64,000 nucleotides of DNA from contig CM019707.1 of assembly GCA_009760885.1 (NCBI GenBank), positions 34,146,645 through 34,210,644 of the forward strand. The letters run 5' to 3'. The notes beneath the pieces are model-generated. The model saw nothing but the letters and a program-made list of their open reading frames with translations, was not told the DNA's origin and did not search any database. A program made the position numbers and the translations under genes. Origin of the DNA: Achatina immaculata. Its lineage: Eukaryota; Mollusca; Gastropoda; Stylommatophora; Achatinidae. Below are positions 51,761-62,318 of the stretch, in pieces; the first letter of the stretch is position 1; each line of letters begins with the position of its first letter.

Positions 51761-52085
51761 GTCCCAAGAACTGCGAGCAGATAATCAAATCAGCCAGCGC
51801 TTAAACGTGTTGAAACTCAAATATCACATCCACATGAAAGTATGCTACAGCGCTTAGATTTGAAGATCGGGGGTGGGGGTGGAAGCAAATAACAGATTCT
51901 CTGCAGGTTTTCCTACCTAGAAGATCAGAGGCAAGCCAGACTGAACCAGTTTCTACGAGCACCAGTGACGAGGTGGGAGAAGGGCTTGACCAGCCCTGGT
52001 CTGCAGTCTCTGATAACCTTGCCGTCATTCTATTGGCCATAATTTCTTTCCATGAACCGTTTTACGAGCGTTGTTTGCCCCCTCT
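51761..52085. other. Unassigned sequence
   Basis: No recognised feature. Confidence 0.45.
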
Positions 52086-52512
52086 CCGAGCGTTAGCTTG
52101 GACAGAGATCTATGTATCAGTGCTGTTGTTATATGTTGCAGATATCAGGGCAATCTCAGAGCTTTAGCTTGGACAGAGATCTATGTATCAGTGCTGTTGT
52201 TATATGTTGCAGATATCAGGGCAATCTCAGAGCGTTAGCTTGGACAGAGATCTATGTATCAGTGCTGTTGTTTAGGTTATATGTTGCAGATATCAGGCCC
52301 TCTCAGAGCATTAGCTTGGACAGAGATCTGTGTATCAGTGCTGTTGTTTAGGTTATATGTTGCAGATATCAGGGGGCTCTCAGAGCGTTAGCTTGGACAG
52401 AGATCTATGTATCAGAGCTGTTGTTTACGTTATATGGTGCAGATGTTAGGGCCCTCTCAGAGCGTTAGCTTGGTCAGATATCTATATATCAGTGCTGTTG
52501 TTTACTTCACAT
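52086..52512. repeat. About 70-bp minisatellite, six copies
   Basis: The unit includes AGCGTTAGCTTGGACAGAGA, TCTATGTATCAGTGCTGTTG and ATGTTGCAGATATCAGGGC. Some units carry an extra TTAGGT or TTACGT before ATATGTTGC, so lengths vary from about 67 to 75 bp. Confidence 0.92.
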
Positions 52513-52945
52513 GTTTCAAATGATGAGGTAAAAGGAGCAACATAACCTGCGATAATGAGGGTTAAAATAATGATGGCAATAAGAACGTAATCATATTTTT
52601 TTTAAATGACAAGTGAACACTGGACCAGATGTATAGCTCTTAAATCATCTGAGTGTTTTCATCTTTTCTTTGTCCCACGTGATATCTGCAGACCCTCAGC
52701 AGATAACCAGAATTCTTTTGATGTTGCACAAAATCATCTGTAGCATCAGGAAGAACATAGAGAAAGATTGGCGCTTCTGGGGCTCTGGTTCTTGGCCTCT
52801 GGTGTTCCCCTCTCAGAACGTGGTGCCTGCATGCAAGGCAAGGCGCAAGTGATGCCCTAGAATCACGTGGTGTTACTGATGTGTTTATTTTAAAAAGTAA
52901 CGTTTGTGTGTCAGTTTTTTTTTCGTCTAGATAATTCTGAATATT
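52513..52945. other. Unassigned sequence
   Basis: No recognised feature. Confidence 0.45.
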
Positions 52946-53318
52946 ATTGTTGTTATTATTACTTCTTCTTCTTCCTCCTTCTCCTCTTCTTCTTCTCCTC
53001 CATCTTCTCCTTCTTTTTCATTGTTCTCCTCCACTCCTTCTTCGTTCTTCTTTTTCTTCTTCTTCTTCTTCTCCTCTTTCTCCTTCTTCTTTGCTTCTTC
53101 TTTTTTATCCGTCACTTCCTCTTTCTTCTTTCTTCTTCTTCTCCTCGTCCTCTTTCTACTTCTTCTTCTTTCTTCTCCTCCACCTCCTCCTTCTTCTTTC
53201 TTCTTCTTCTCCTTCACCCCCTCCTTTTCCTTCCTTCTACTCCTTCTTCTTCCTTCTCCTCCTCCTTTTTTCTTCTTCCTCTTCTTCTGTCTTCTTCTTC
53301 TTCTTCTGCATTCATTTT
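52946..53318. repeat. (TTC)n/(TCC)n tract, probably the expanded tail of LINE-g
   Basis: About 370 bp of pyrimidines on the plus strand in TTC, TCC and CTT triplets. It lies exactly at the 3' end of the minus-strand LINE-g fragment, whose relatives end in (GAA)n, so it looks like a greatly lengthened tail. Ser/Phe/Leu and Glu/Lys frames here are artefacts. Confidence 0.85.
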
Positions 53319-53995
53319 CGTATGCTCAGCTTTTCAAACAGTCAGCCGGGTTGCCTCCATAAATCCCGATGTCAGCAGAAGGTCTTGGTAGGAGCCTGAG
53401 AGTTTCTCCTCCATGCTTCTCTCTCGGGGTCATACTTGGACTCTGTGCTCTTTGTGTGCAGTGCAGGTCTCTAGCATGTGTTCTAGAGTCTGGGGACCGT
53501 TTTGGCGCATGTATTGTGGTGTTGCCACAGCCTCCATCTTGTGGAGATCAGGGTTTAGTCTGCAGTGTCCGGTTCGTAACCTGAAGACTGGTTTGTTGTT
53601 GTCTGTTTAGTCTTAGTATGCGGTCCTGGGGGGTGTCTGCGGTCCTGGGGGGTGTCTGCGGTTTGTCCTCTGTCTCCAGGTGTCTTGATGTTTTCACTTG
53701 AGATTGTCTGCCCCTGAATTGTTCTTTCTTTGTGTCTTACTTTGCCAGACTATCGGCTGTTTTCGTTTCCTGCAATGCGACAGCGTGCAGGGGTCCACTG
53801 TAGCGCTATCCTGTTTGTTGTGGAAAGCTGATTTAGTTTCTTCATTATATCCCTTGTTAGCTGGTCTGCTTCAATTTGTATAGTTTTGAGGATTGTCTGA
53901 CTGTCGCGTAAGAAGGCTACATTTGTGTCTTTTGGTCGCCGCTCCTGCAGAGTTTTTGCAGCCTCCAGAATGGTCATTATTTCTGTCATGAAGTT
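53319..53995 (-). pseudogene. LINE-g 3' half (RNase H region), minus strand
   Basis: Minus strand 53,989-53,750 encodes NVAFLRDSQTILKTI (second Asp block of an RNase H fold, normally LTDSxxxL) and ALQWTPARCRIAGNEN (normally WIPxHCGIxGNExAD). These motifs occur in APE-RT-RNase H LINEs of the I/Jockey group. The rest (53,750-53,320) continues in broken frames to CATACGAAAATGAATGCAGA and the (GAA)n tract. Met and stop positions show it is not translated as a unit. Confidence 0.8.
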
Positions 53996-54029
53996 TGTGG
54001 ATAGTTCTCCTGTAGCAAGCTGATTTCTC

Positions 54030-54238
54030 TCTTCTTGTGATGGGAACTGACTTCTCTCTTCTTGTGTTGGGAACTGACTTCTATCTTCTTGTGTTGGGAA
54101 CTGACTTCTCTCTTCTTGTGTTGGGAACTGACTTCTCTCTTCTTGTGTTGGGAACTGACTTCTCTCTTCTTGTGTTGGGAACTGACTTCTCTCTTCTTAT
54201 GCTGGGAACTGACTTCTCTCTTCTTGTGTTGGGATGGG
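54030..54238. repeat. 27-bp minisatellite, about 7.5 copies
   Basis: The unit is CTTGTGTTGGGAACTGACTT plus CTCTCTT. Nine codons long, so frames on both strands stay open (LVLGTDFSL repeats on plus, NTRREKSVP on minus). No supporting exon context. Confidence 0.94.
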
Positions 54239-54520
54239 GATTCCTGCTCCTCCTCTTTCTACTGTCTCCTCTGAAACAAAAACAGCTGAAGTTCTCATGA
54301 TAACTGCAGAGCGAACAGTTAAAAACCATGAAAAGCTATGGATGTAACTTTCAGTAACAATATCATACGTTTGCTAGTTTATCTGGACCAGCAGGTTACA
54401 ATGGAGGGGGGGGGGGGGGCGGGGGGGGGCGGGGCGGAGAAGGTTGTGGGTTGTTCTCAGTGAGACAGAAGGGGAAAGAAATTGTAACACCGTAACTCAA
54501 AATTCTTCTGTCATTTACAA
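54239..54520. other. Unassigned, with poly-G tract
   Basis: A G-run mixture at about 54,402-54,440 could form G-quadruplex DNA. Nothing else recognised. Confidence 0.6.
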
Positions 54521-54725
54521 GCCTCAGTGGAATCATCCTTCCGTGAAGTCACACATCAGTGGAATCATCCTTCAGTGAAGTCGCACATTAGTGGAATCAT
54601 CTCTTTTTGGAACCATCCATCAGTGGAACCACCTCATAATGGAATGAAATCCATCAGTGGTGTCTCCCCTCGGTGGAATCACTCATCAGTGGAACCATCT
54701 TTCAGTGGAACCATCATTTAGTAGG
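54521..54725. repeat. CAGTGGA-type minisatellite, left half
   Basis: Degenerate 14-18-bp units around TCAGTGGAAtCATCc. The same unit type resumes at 59,590, on the other side of LINE-f. Confidence 0.88.
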
Positions 54726-55058
54726 AACACTACTCCCTGAGAACAACTGTGTTAAGAACACACTTATCTTAACATAGTCTTTGTGACACAGAGAACATAG
54801 ATCTGTTTGCTTCAAAACTCTGACCTACTTCTGTAGCCCATAAACGTGTAGCAATCAACACTAATTGTAATTGTTATTTTTCTAAAATGTAATGTCAGGT
54901 TGGTGAACGGATGGGGACATGGAGTTCGCCTGCAGGGATGAGGAAAATCTGTTCTGAAATCAATGAACCAAGGATGTGACAATCCTATGGGTCTTTACAA
55001 CAATGGCTATCAGAATGATTTAAACAAAACAGAGCCAGCAGATTATAGGTGGTAGGGA

Positions 55059-55334
55059 ATGGATATCGTTGAAGCACTCATCGGATTCCTCATTCCAAAG
55101 TCAGAGTGTCTCTGTGGAACTATCTCAAAGCCGTCAGACCAGCCAGCGTTGCGTGCAGGATCTGACATGGAGAAAGGGTTTAAGTACAGCCACCAGAGGC
55201 TGGAAAACAAAGTTTTGGCCAGGCCAGCCTACACCACTGTCTTCGTGGCAGTCCGAGCAAGACCACAGTCTGCCCTAGCAAGGAAGGGTACTAAAGTTGG
55301 AGGTACCCAGCCAAAAGGCGCATCGCAAAAATAA
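55059..55334 (+). pseudogene. LINE-f ORF1
   Basis: 91 codons from MDIVEALIGFLIPKSECLCG through EKGFKYSHQRLENKVLARPA, TVFVAVRARPQSALARKG, ending early. A further in-frame or shifted block at 55,350-55,550 (LSEVFKDGARPVKISQAG, LLPRKGTPNANGGLLSSSCG) is probably the rest of ORF1. Its role as an RNA-binding ORF1 is inferred from position only. Conserved with 48,154-48,468. Confidence 0.72.
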
Positions 55335-55570
55335 GGGTACCACACATCATCGCTAATGAAATGTCTCTATCTGAAGTTTTTAAAGATGGTGCTCGCCCTG
55401 TGAAGATTAGCCAGGCAGGTGCAGTGCCGGGCCTACTGCCTCGAAAGGGTACACCCAATGCTAATGGAGGTCTTTTAAGTTCGTCTTGTGGACCTAGGAG
55501 ACATGAGAGTAGGGTTACTGGCCAAAAAATACAACAGTAGAAAACTGCCAAAAAGCAATAATTTAAACTA

Positions 55571-56503
55571 ATGCAATGGAATGCTGAGAGTGCCAGTAGA
55601 GTTGGAGATGGCTATAGCAAAAATGTTGAACTAGAGAACATACTCTTTGCAGAGCAGGTAAGTATATGCTGCATACAGGAGACACACCCAACCAAAGATG
55701 CTGCCTTTAAAATCAGAGGCTACCAGTGTTTTAGATCAGACCGACAGGACAGAAGAAAAGGAGGAGTACTCACACTTGTTAAGAATAACATCAGCACATG
55801 TCAGGTGAGAATGTACATGGAAGAGCCACATACCAGATGATCCATCTAAAGACCGGTAATACAGACTTCCACCTCCTTAACTATTACTGTCCTAATGACC
55901 GCCCAACTTGCATTAGAAACAATCCCACATAAAGAGAGACTGATGGTCTGTGGTGATTTTAACAGCCATTCCCAGAGCTGGGGCTATGACCACATGGACA
56001 AGAGAGGAGAGGAAGTTGAGAGCTGGCAGGATAATAATGGACTTCTCCTGATCAACCAGCCAATGGATGCCCCAACATTTTACTCAAGGGCTTGGCATAC
56101 AACCTCAACACCAGATCTGGCATTCCACTCTCCAGATCTGAAGTGGAACATTACACGTAAAGCTGGAAAACAACTTGGAGGTAGCGGCCATCGACCAGTC
56201 TTCTTGACAGTAGAAAACGAACTCCTTAACACCAGTAGCCTTCTCCCCAGATGGAACTATAAAAAAGGAAACTGGACAATGTACAGATATCGTACAGGTA
56301 TCCTGGTGGGACAGCTGTCTATAGAAGGTAAGGATATTAACAGCATAGTGAAGGATTTCAATGCTTGTATCCTTCAGGCCGCACGTGAAACCATTCCCAG
56401 AGGAGCTCGTAGGGACTATAAACGATATAGGTCTAGTGAGCTGGGAAAACTCCATGATGACGTGGAAACAGCTCGAAAGCGAACAGAAAATAGACCATGC
56501 TAA
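55571..56503 (+). pseudogene. LINE-f APE endonuclease, two blocks
   Basis: Block 1 (55,571-55,840) has MQWNAESASRVG at the start (usual WNxxS), then ISVCCIQET-like SICCIQETHPTKD (catalytic Glu) and RRKGGVLTLVKNN. Block 2 (55,895-56,503) has ERLMVCGDFNSHSQSWG (Asp, Asn), TFYSRAWHTTSTPDLAFHS (Asp), and GSGHRPVFLTV, where the usual SDH is GSGHRP, so the last Asp position may be changed. Ser/Thr-Pro-Asp-Leu is typical of Jockey/I endonucleases. The frame shifts near 55,840-55,895. Such enzymes nick target DNA for target-primed reverse transcription. Confidence 0.85.
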
Positions 56504-56604
56504 GAACACCACAACAATTACCAACATGTTAAGGCCAAATTTCAGAGATCCAAGCTGCAAGCCAGACGGGAAAGTTTGAGATAGAAAACAAGAGACCCTA
56601 AACT

Positions 56605-57349
56605 TTGAAAAGGATGGAAGAAAACTGGAAACTAATCAAACAGTTAAACGATGGGAGCACTGGAAGAAATACAAAGATTACACTAATAGATGATGGGAAA
56701 ACTCTTACAGGTAAGCAGGTAGCAGATCACTTTGCTCGCATGTTTGCACAGGACTGCAACATTGATATCCATCCAGAGAAGGAGCGTGCAGTGCGCACAA
56801 TGACCCACAGAAAGAAGAGAAACAAAGCAGAGAACTGGAGGTCATGGATGCACCAATCACACGCAGCGAGTTAGACCCAGCAGTCAGTAAACTGAAACGA
56901 AGGAAATCACCAGGACCAGATGGAGTGTCCAATGAAATGATCAAGAACCTGGGAATGGCAGCAATGGGAAAGCTGTTGGATATTTTCAATGTGTGCTGAT
57001 GCACAGGTATGTTACCTCAAATCTGGAAGGAAGCAAGCATGGTACCACTGCTAAAGTCATGGAAAAACAGCGATACAGCCTCCAACTACAGGCCAATCAG
57101 TCTCACTAGTTTCCTCTGCAAAATGATGGAACGCATCACAGAAATGAGTCTAAAATTGTACATAGAAAGTGAAAATCTTCTCGTTCCACAACAAGCAGGA
57201 TTTAGGCAGTACTACAGTACAGAAGATCAAGTGTCCTATCTCTCTCAAGAGATTGAGGACGCATTTCAAGAGAAAAACCTTCTACTAGCAGCATGGATAG
57301 ACCGGAGGAAAGCCTTTGATAAAGTATGGAAAAAAGGTCTGCTATGGAA
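56605..57349 (+). pseudogene. LINE-f reverse transcriptase, front half
   Basis: A linker frame at 56,605-56,874 is followed, in another frame, by KLKRRKSPGPDGVSNEMIKN (about 56,890-56,950). The next frame, 57,009-57,353, has LPQIWKEASMVPLLKSWKNS, YRPISLTSFLCKMMERI, LVPQQAGFRQYYSTEDQ, and WIDRRKAFDKVWKKGLL with the first catalytic Asp (D in WIDxxKAFD). The frame is cut at the LINE-d insertion after the GLLW codons. The catalytic Asp pair lies in the next block. Confidence 0.85.
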
Positions 57350-57741
57350 GTGAATCATGGACAATAGGCAAGTCTGCACAAAAATCATTGGAAGCAGGAG
57401 AAATGTGGTTTATTAGAAGAATGTTGCGAATCCCCTGGACAGCAAAAATAACTAATGAAGAATGTATGAGAAGAGCTGGAGAGACAAAAAACCTTGTCAA
57501 AAAGATAAGAAAGAGACGATGTACTTTCATAGGACATGTAATGAGAAGAGGGGGCATTGAAAATATTATAACAACAGGAAAAATAGAAGGAAGAAAATCA
57601 AGAGGAAGACCAAGAGAAATGATACTGGACAGTCTGACGGGATGGTGTGAGAAGAGATCACCAACTGAGCTGATGGCCTGCATGAAGGATCGGATACTCT
57701 GGAGAAGCATAATAGCCAACACCAGACGGCACGGCACATGA
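57350..57741 (+). CDS. LINE-d RT C-terminal region, uninterrupted
   Basis: Reads YGSESWTIGKSAQKSLEAGE, MWFIRRMLRIPWTAKITNEE, ETKNLVKKIRKRRCTFIGHV, the basic EGRKSRGRPREMILDSLTG, and the end LWRSIIANTRRHGT with a stop at 57,741. About 130 codons, open throughout. This is the post-palm segment of an RTE-like LINE and has no catalytic residues. An upstream Met at 57,316 belongs to LINE-f, not to LINE-d. Confidence 0.83.
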
Positions 57742-57753
57742 TGATGATGATGA
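57350..57753 (+). mobile_element. LINE-d 3' fragment nested in LINE-f, 7-bp target-site duplication
   Basis: Inserted between the LINE-f codons for GLLW and KIRNFNV. TATGGAA is present at 57,343-57,349 and 57,754-57,760, a good target-site duplication. The 3' end is GCACGGCACATGATGATG with a (GAT)n tail. Same family as 13,116-13,548. Confidence 0.9.
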
Positions 57754-58152
57754 TATGGAAAATAAGAAACTTCAATGTGAATGGAAGACTGTACAACTGG
57801 ATAAAATCTCACTTACACAATAGAAGAGCTAGAGTAGTAATGAATGGTCACAAAAGGCCAGAAAATACTGCTGCGACACTGTGTACCACAAAGAGGCGTC
57901 CTTTCAACTACACTATACATGGTATTCAATAACCTGGTCAAGGAACGTCCCTTTGGAATCACAGCGGCACTGTATGCAGATGATCTGGTTATGTGGTGTA
58001 CAGATGAATATACGACAATTGCTACACAGAGACTCCAAAGAGCAGCAGACATCTTGACATCATGGACAAACAAATGGTGTGTAAGTATAAACACAGAGAA
58101 ATCAAGTACCGCTCTGTTCACTCTCTCATCTAAACAGAAAGCAGGTAAATGA
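57754..58152 (+). pseudogene. LINE-f reverse transcriptase, back half (YADD)
   Basis: Resumes with WKIRNFNVNGRLYNWIKSHL (57,755-57,820), changes frame, then RHCVPQRGVLSTTLYMVF (the GVPQGxxLSP box, with Cys for Gly), VKERPFGITAALYADDLVMW with the catalytic YADD (about 57,970-57,990), and SWTNKWCVSINTEKSSTALF. The frame stops at 58,152, and the thumb (NQSTYLGVTLDSKLTWKQHI, about 58,168-58,230) continues in another frame. Catalytic Asp residues are intact, but the reading frame is not. Confidence 0.85.
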
Positions 58153-58159
58153 AATATCC

Positions 58160-58740
58160 TTAAGGATGGACAACCAATCCACTTACTTAGGAGTGACTCT
58201 TGACTCAAAACTGACCTGGAAGCAACACATCAACAGTGCAGAAGCAAATGCCAGAAGAAAACTAGCTATATTAAAAAAAAATTGAGTGGAACCACATGGG
58301 GAGCTAGTGGAAGAATCCTCAAGAATGTATATCAGCAAAGTATTCTACCACATTTAGAATGAGGCTCAATATCTTGGTGCACAGCATCAAACACTACGCT
58401 GCATAATCTAGACAAGATACAAAATCAGTCACTACGGATTATCACAGGTGCCATTAGGTCCACACCAGTAATAGAAATGCAGAAAATAGTTGGTGTTCAA
58501 ACACTAAAAGAACGTACAGACACAAAGGTCATGACCTTGGGAGAGAAATTCCTCAGCTCTGTAAGCCATCCTCTGAAGGAGAGATTCAATAACTTGGCAC
58601 TAAGACGGCTTAAAAGAAGCAGCTTCATTCATCAGGCCAAGCGTATGCGTAAGCTGATACCAGACTTTCCAACTGTAGTCGCTCCATTATCATCTGTACC
58701 AGAGCATTACCATGGAAAGAAGCAGATTTTACACAAATAA
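58160..58740 (+). pseudogene. LINE-f RT thumb/connection region
   Basis: SLRMDNQSTYLGVTLDSKL-type codons, then a frame break with a stop near 58,290, then NVYQQSILPHLE (about 58,325-58,360), LDKIQNQSLRIITGAIRSTP (58,400-58,465), and the open frame 58,477-58,740 with MQKIVGVQTLKERTDTKVMT, ERFNNLALRRLKRSSFIHQA. This order is standard between RT and RNase H in I/Jockey-like elements. Confidence 0.78.
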
Positions 58741-58754
58741 TTATTCAAACTAAA

Positions 58755-59609
58755 GTGAAAGGTGAGCAGAATGAGATGGAAAGCAGTCTTGTAAGATCAA
58801 CAGCCACATTGAGTGTGCTAGATGACAAATATACATCTGACAACTGGATACGTGTGTATACAGATGAATCTGCACAGACTGCCATAAAGAATAGAGGAGC
58901 AGGAGTATATATTGAATATCCAAACAACACCACTGACTAGATTTCCATACCCACTGGAAAATACTGCAACAACTATGATGCAGAAGTTAGGGCAATTATT
59001 GCTGCAGTTGAAAAACTATCAGAATTCAGAACTGATGTATGCCCCATAGTAATTCTCACAGATGCAAGATCAGTACTGGAAGCTCTTCAGTGCAACAAAC
59101 TACCAGGCCTTAAGGATGCCTTGTCAAAAATTGGTTCACAGCACAGAGCCACCTTGCAGTAGATTCCCTCCCACTGTGGGATACCAGGCAATGAAAAAGC
59201 TGACCGTCTGGCCAAAGAAGGCGCTGAAATGGAGCAATCAGACACACCGATCACCAATAACCAGAAGAAAAGCATGATAAAAACCTACAGGAAGCCACAA
59301 ACACCACCACATGATGACTATCATATGCTAAAAAGAAAGGAACAAGTCACCATCTTCCGTCTTCGAACAGGACACAGCCGACTCCGAAGTCATACGTATA
59401 CAAAGTTTAAGGTTGGTACTACTAATCTATGTACATGTGCCCAGGTGCCCCAAACTGTGGAACATATCCTCCAAAACTGCACCAACTATGAGACACTCAG
59501 AAGTAATTACTGGCCCAGTGAAACCACTAAAGAAGTTAAGCTCTATGGTTCCATACATGAATTACAAGAAACAGAAACTCAACCTTTCAGTGGACTCACC
59601 CATCAGTAA
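58755..59609 (+). pseudogene. LINE-f RNase H and C-terminal CxC-H-C region
   Basis: RNase H motifs appear in order across frames: WIRVYTDESAQ (first Asp, 58,845-58,880), NYDAEVRAIIAAVEKL (Glu, 58,972-59,020), VILTDARSVLEALQ (second Asp, 59,050-59,090), and IPSHCGIPGNEKADRLAKEG (last Asp, 59,162-59,220). The frame 59,229-59,609 follows with FRLRTGHSRLRSHTYTK, LCTCAQVPQTVEHILQNCTN (a Cys/His set possibly binding zinc), and the end FSGLTHQ. Stops at 58,938 and 59,160 and frame changes show it is dead. Confidence 0.87.
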
Positions 59610-59922
59610 ATTCAACCAACAGTGGAATAACCCATTAATGGATTCACCCATCAATAGACTCATCCAACAGTGAAATAACCCATCAGTGGACTCATTCTCT
59701 CAGTAGACTCACTCATCAGTAAACTTACCCAACAGTGGAATAACCCATAAGTGGACTCACTCATCAGTGGAGTCACCCATCAGTAGACTCACCCATCCGT
59801 AGACTCACCCAACAGTGGACTTACCCATCAGTGGACTCACTCAACAATGGACTCATCCATCAGTAGACTCACCCATCAGTGGACTCACCCAACAGTAAAG
59901 TCACTCATCAATGGAATCGGCA
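59590..59922. repeat. CAGTGGA-type minisatellite, right half
   Basis: Units such as CCCATCAGTGGACTCACTCA with TAGACTCA and TGGAATAA variants. It matches the type at 54,521-54,725, so one array was probably split by LINE-f. The last codons of LINE-f merge with the first unit (CTTTCAGTGGACTCACCCAT). Confidence 0.9.
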
Positions 59923-60115
59923 ATCTGTGCATAGACACACTATATTCACAGTCACCGTAATCATACACAACTTATAAAAGAGATGTGAAGGTATGTGACA
60001 GACATACACAAGTTATAAAAGAGATGTGAAGGTGTGTGACAGACATACACAAGTTATAACACAGATGTGAAGGTCATGACAGACATACAGATTTTATGAC
60101 TGAGTTAAGATTTCC
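59923..60115. repeat. About 47-bp repeat, three diverged copies
   Basis: The unit GTTATAAAAGAGATGTGAAG plus GTGTGTGACAGACATACACAA occurs at about 59,965, 60,012 and 60,055. Confidence 0.75.
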
Positions 60116-60117
60116 AC

Positions 60118-60540
60118 TTTTGTCAGTTCTTCGCAATCTTCTTGGCTGTCTTGTATGTCAGTCCTTTGTTTACCAGAATTTTCTCTCCATGTCCTTTATG
60201 ATCGTCCCATGCTTCTTTTACCTGTGGAGTCCACATCAAAGCTCTTCGTGGTAAGGACCCGTCTGCCATTTTCATAATGTGACCGATCCATTGCCACTTC
60301 CTCCTTTCAATCACTGTTAACAACTTGTGCCATGTCTGCCTCTCTTAAAAATAAGTTACTATTTATGTCATCTGGTCAGAATACTTCTCTGAACTTCCGT
60401 AAACTATTAGTTTGGAAGCTGTCGAGTGTACGTAGAGTTCCCCAGACATCAGATTCGTAAAACAATAAGCTGTGTTAGCAGAGGTTTTTCTGTTTCTTGA
60501 CACCTGACAGTTTTCACTTCCAGGTTCATAGGCTTAAGTC
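60118..60540 (-). pseudogene. LINE-a-like 3' remnant, minus strand
   Basis: The minus frame 60,323-60,123 reads VIERRKWQWIGHIMKMADGS, LPRRALMWTPQVKEAWDD and ends TYKTAKKIAKN. This is the IEERRWRWLGHVLRMxD type of C-terminus. Upstream, in other frames, are LLTQLIVL, DSFQTNSLRKFREVFWPDDI and LFKRADMAQVVN, equivalent to NSFQTKCLRRIRKIFWPN in LINE-a. It is a sister family, not the same one, because identity is modest. Dead. Confidence 0.82.
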
Positions 60541-60577
60541 TGTTGAAGCCACAGCAATTAGAAAGACTAACTAGTAA

Positions 60578-60679
60578 TAGATGGATGGATGGATGGATGA
60601 ATGGATGGATGGATGGATGGATGGATGATTGGATAGATAGATAGATGGATGAATGGATGGATGGATGGATGGATGATTG

Positions 60680-60762
<83 letters not shown>
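60578..60762. repeat. (GGAT)n then (GATA)n microsatellite
   Basis: About 80 bp of GGAT/GATT units, then about 85 bp of GATA units. Strongly periodic. Confidence 0.95.
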
Positions 60763-61640
60763 TGTTATTTATTATATATGGTCAGGTGTAGCAAAAGAGT
60801 GACATAACAGAAAGAAACGATGGGAAATGGGTAAATGACCGGCCTTTCCGTAAGAACATCAAAACCCATCACCCGAAGCGCAATCTACCACTAATTTCTG
60901 CATGACTTTATCACCGAAGAAGTTCTGTTTTGTCAAACCTGTCTTCTTTCATAGCCACCAAACTATTCAATTTCGAGATAACTCCGGTCTGTTAAAATGG
61001 AGACCTTAAAAGAACGCGTCACTGTACGACCATATTTTATTTAGCAGCCCATTACGGCACTGGGTGGGTGGGGGGTCTAACTACGCCTCTGTTGCTATCT
61101 GGGAGAGAGACAGGGCCCCTGAAAGGAACAGGGTTTGGAATTGAAATACGCTCCCTCTGTAAAGGAGCTGGAGGCATTCAGACAGCTACACAATGGGAGC
61201 CTTTCAGGCCCTCCAGAATGGCCAATTGCCTTGATTCTGTGTCATACCCTCCACTCTACGTATAGATCAAAGCGCAGACACGTGACACTGTCTTTCATGT
61301 CCTACTTCTTCTCGAACTTTTTTTTTTTCCTATGAAAAGCGCGCGGAAGAAAAGAGCTCGCATGGCTGTGAATAGGCGAGTGACCGGTACAATATAGAAT
61401 TCATTCTTTCGTCTTTCTTTCTTTCTGTTTTCAACATTTTTCCCCCCTTTTGTCTGTCAATCATTTCTCCCTGACTGATTGAAAGTTCTCAAATTGCGTC
61501 ATTAATGTCGCGGGGAAAATCTGGAAGAAGCAATTTTTCTTAGTTCGGTTATTGATTATTCCTCACCATAGAGTTATCTCCTACAGTTTTAGACTCTTCC
61601 CTTGGCGCGTAGGCGCCTGAAGTTCTGTCTTAAGAGAGGT
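60763..61640. other. Unassigned sequence
   Basis: No gene or element recognised in about 880 bp. Two small plus-strand frames (61,068-61,335) lack known motifs. Confidence 0.5.
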
Positions 61641-62035
61641 TCTTAAGTCATTATGGATGATGTTCTATGATAATCGTTATAGAGAGTGTTCTATGATAGT
61701 CATTACGGGTGGCGTTCTATGATAGTCGTTGGGTATGGTGTTCTGTGATGGCCGTTATAGATGGTGTTCTATGATAGTCATTATAGATGGTGTCATATGA
61801 CAGTCAGTATGGACAGTTTTGTATGATAGTCTGTATGGATGGTACTCTTTTTGGTCTACATGGATGGTATTCTCTGATTCACTGTGGATGGTGTTCTATG
61901 ATAGTCATTATGTGTGGTGTTCTTTCAGAATCAGTCAGTATTGATGGTGTTCTATGATGGCCATTATGTGTGGTGTTTTTTGTTCTGAATCATTTTGAGG
62001 TGATGTTCTTTGATAGTCAGCACTGATGATGTCCT
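61641..62035. repeat. About 26-bp minisatellite, 14-15 diverged copies
   Basis: The unit is GGATGGTGTTCTATGATAGT plus CATTAT. Diverged variants include GTGTGGTGTTCTT and GACAGTCAGTATGG. Confidence 0.9.
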
Positions 62036-62318
62036 GTGAGGCATACGTCTATGGAACTCAGAAGAATCTTCAGAACTGAAGGCCATCTTGTATACTGCCA
62101 CTAGGCCTGGACTAGTTATACTCATCCTTCTCAGTGAATGTGTTTCTTGGATAAACCGGGTGTGAAGAAGATTGCTGCGCGGAGCAAGCGTGGGAGGTAC
62201 GGGGGAGGGGGGAGGCGGGTGGCGGTTTCGTGAGACCTTAATGAGGGATATAAAAATATACTTTCCTTTGTTTTTGCCCAAGCGAACGAGACTTTCAGAT
62301 ACAAGCTACAGGTAAAAC
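62036..62318. other. Unassigned sequence
   Basis: No recognised feature. A G-rich run (GGGGGAGGGGGGAGGCGGG) lies at about 62,200-62,218. Confidence 0.45.

Larger units (their letters stand above)
54731..59609 (+). mobile_element. LINE-f, near-complete APE-RT-RNase H element, with nested LINE-d
   Basis: In order: a 5' UTR (54,731-55,058), ORF1 (55,059-55,550), endonuclease (55,571-56,240), linker, RT (56,880-58,150), a gap filled by LINE-d (57,350-57,753), thumb region (58,150-58,730), RNase H (58,780-59,220), and a C-terminal CxC-H-C segment to 59,609. CAGTGGA array units flank both ends. The domain order suits the I/Jockey group of LINEs that carry RNase H. Stops and frameshifts (for example near 55,350, 55,840, 56,500, 56,870, 58,140, 58,300, 58,940 and 59,160) make it inactive. 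Confidence 0.88.

Noticed and set aside
52906..53399. Frames of 113-161 codons over the TTC tract
   Set aside because: Low-complexity Ser/Phe/Leu from a pyrimidine triplet repeat, overlapping in all frames.
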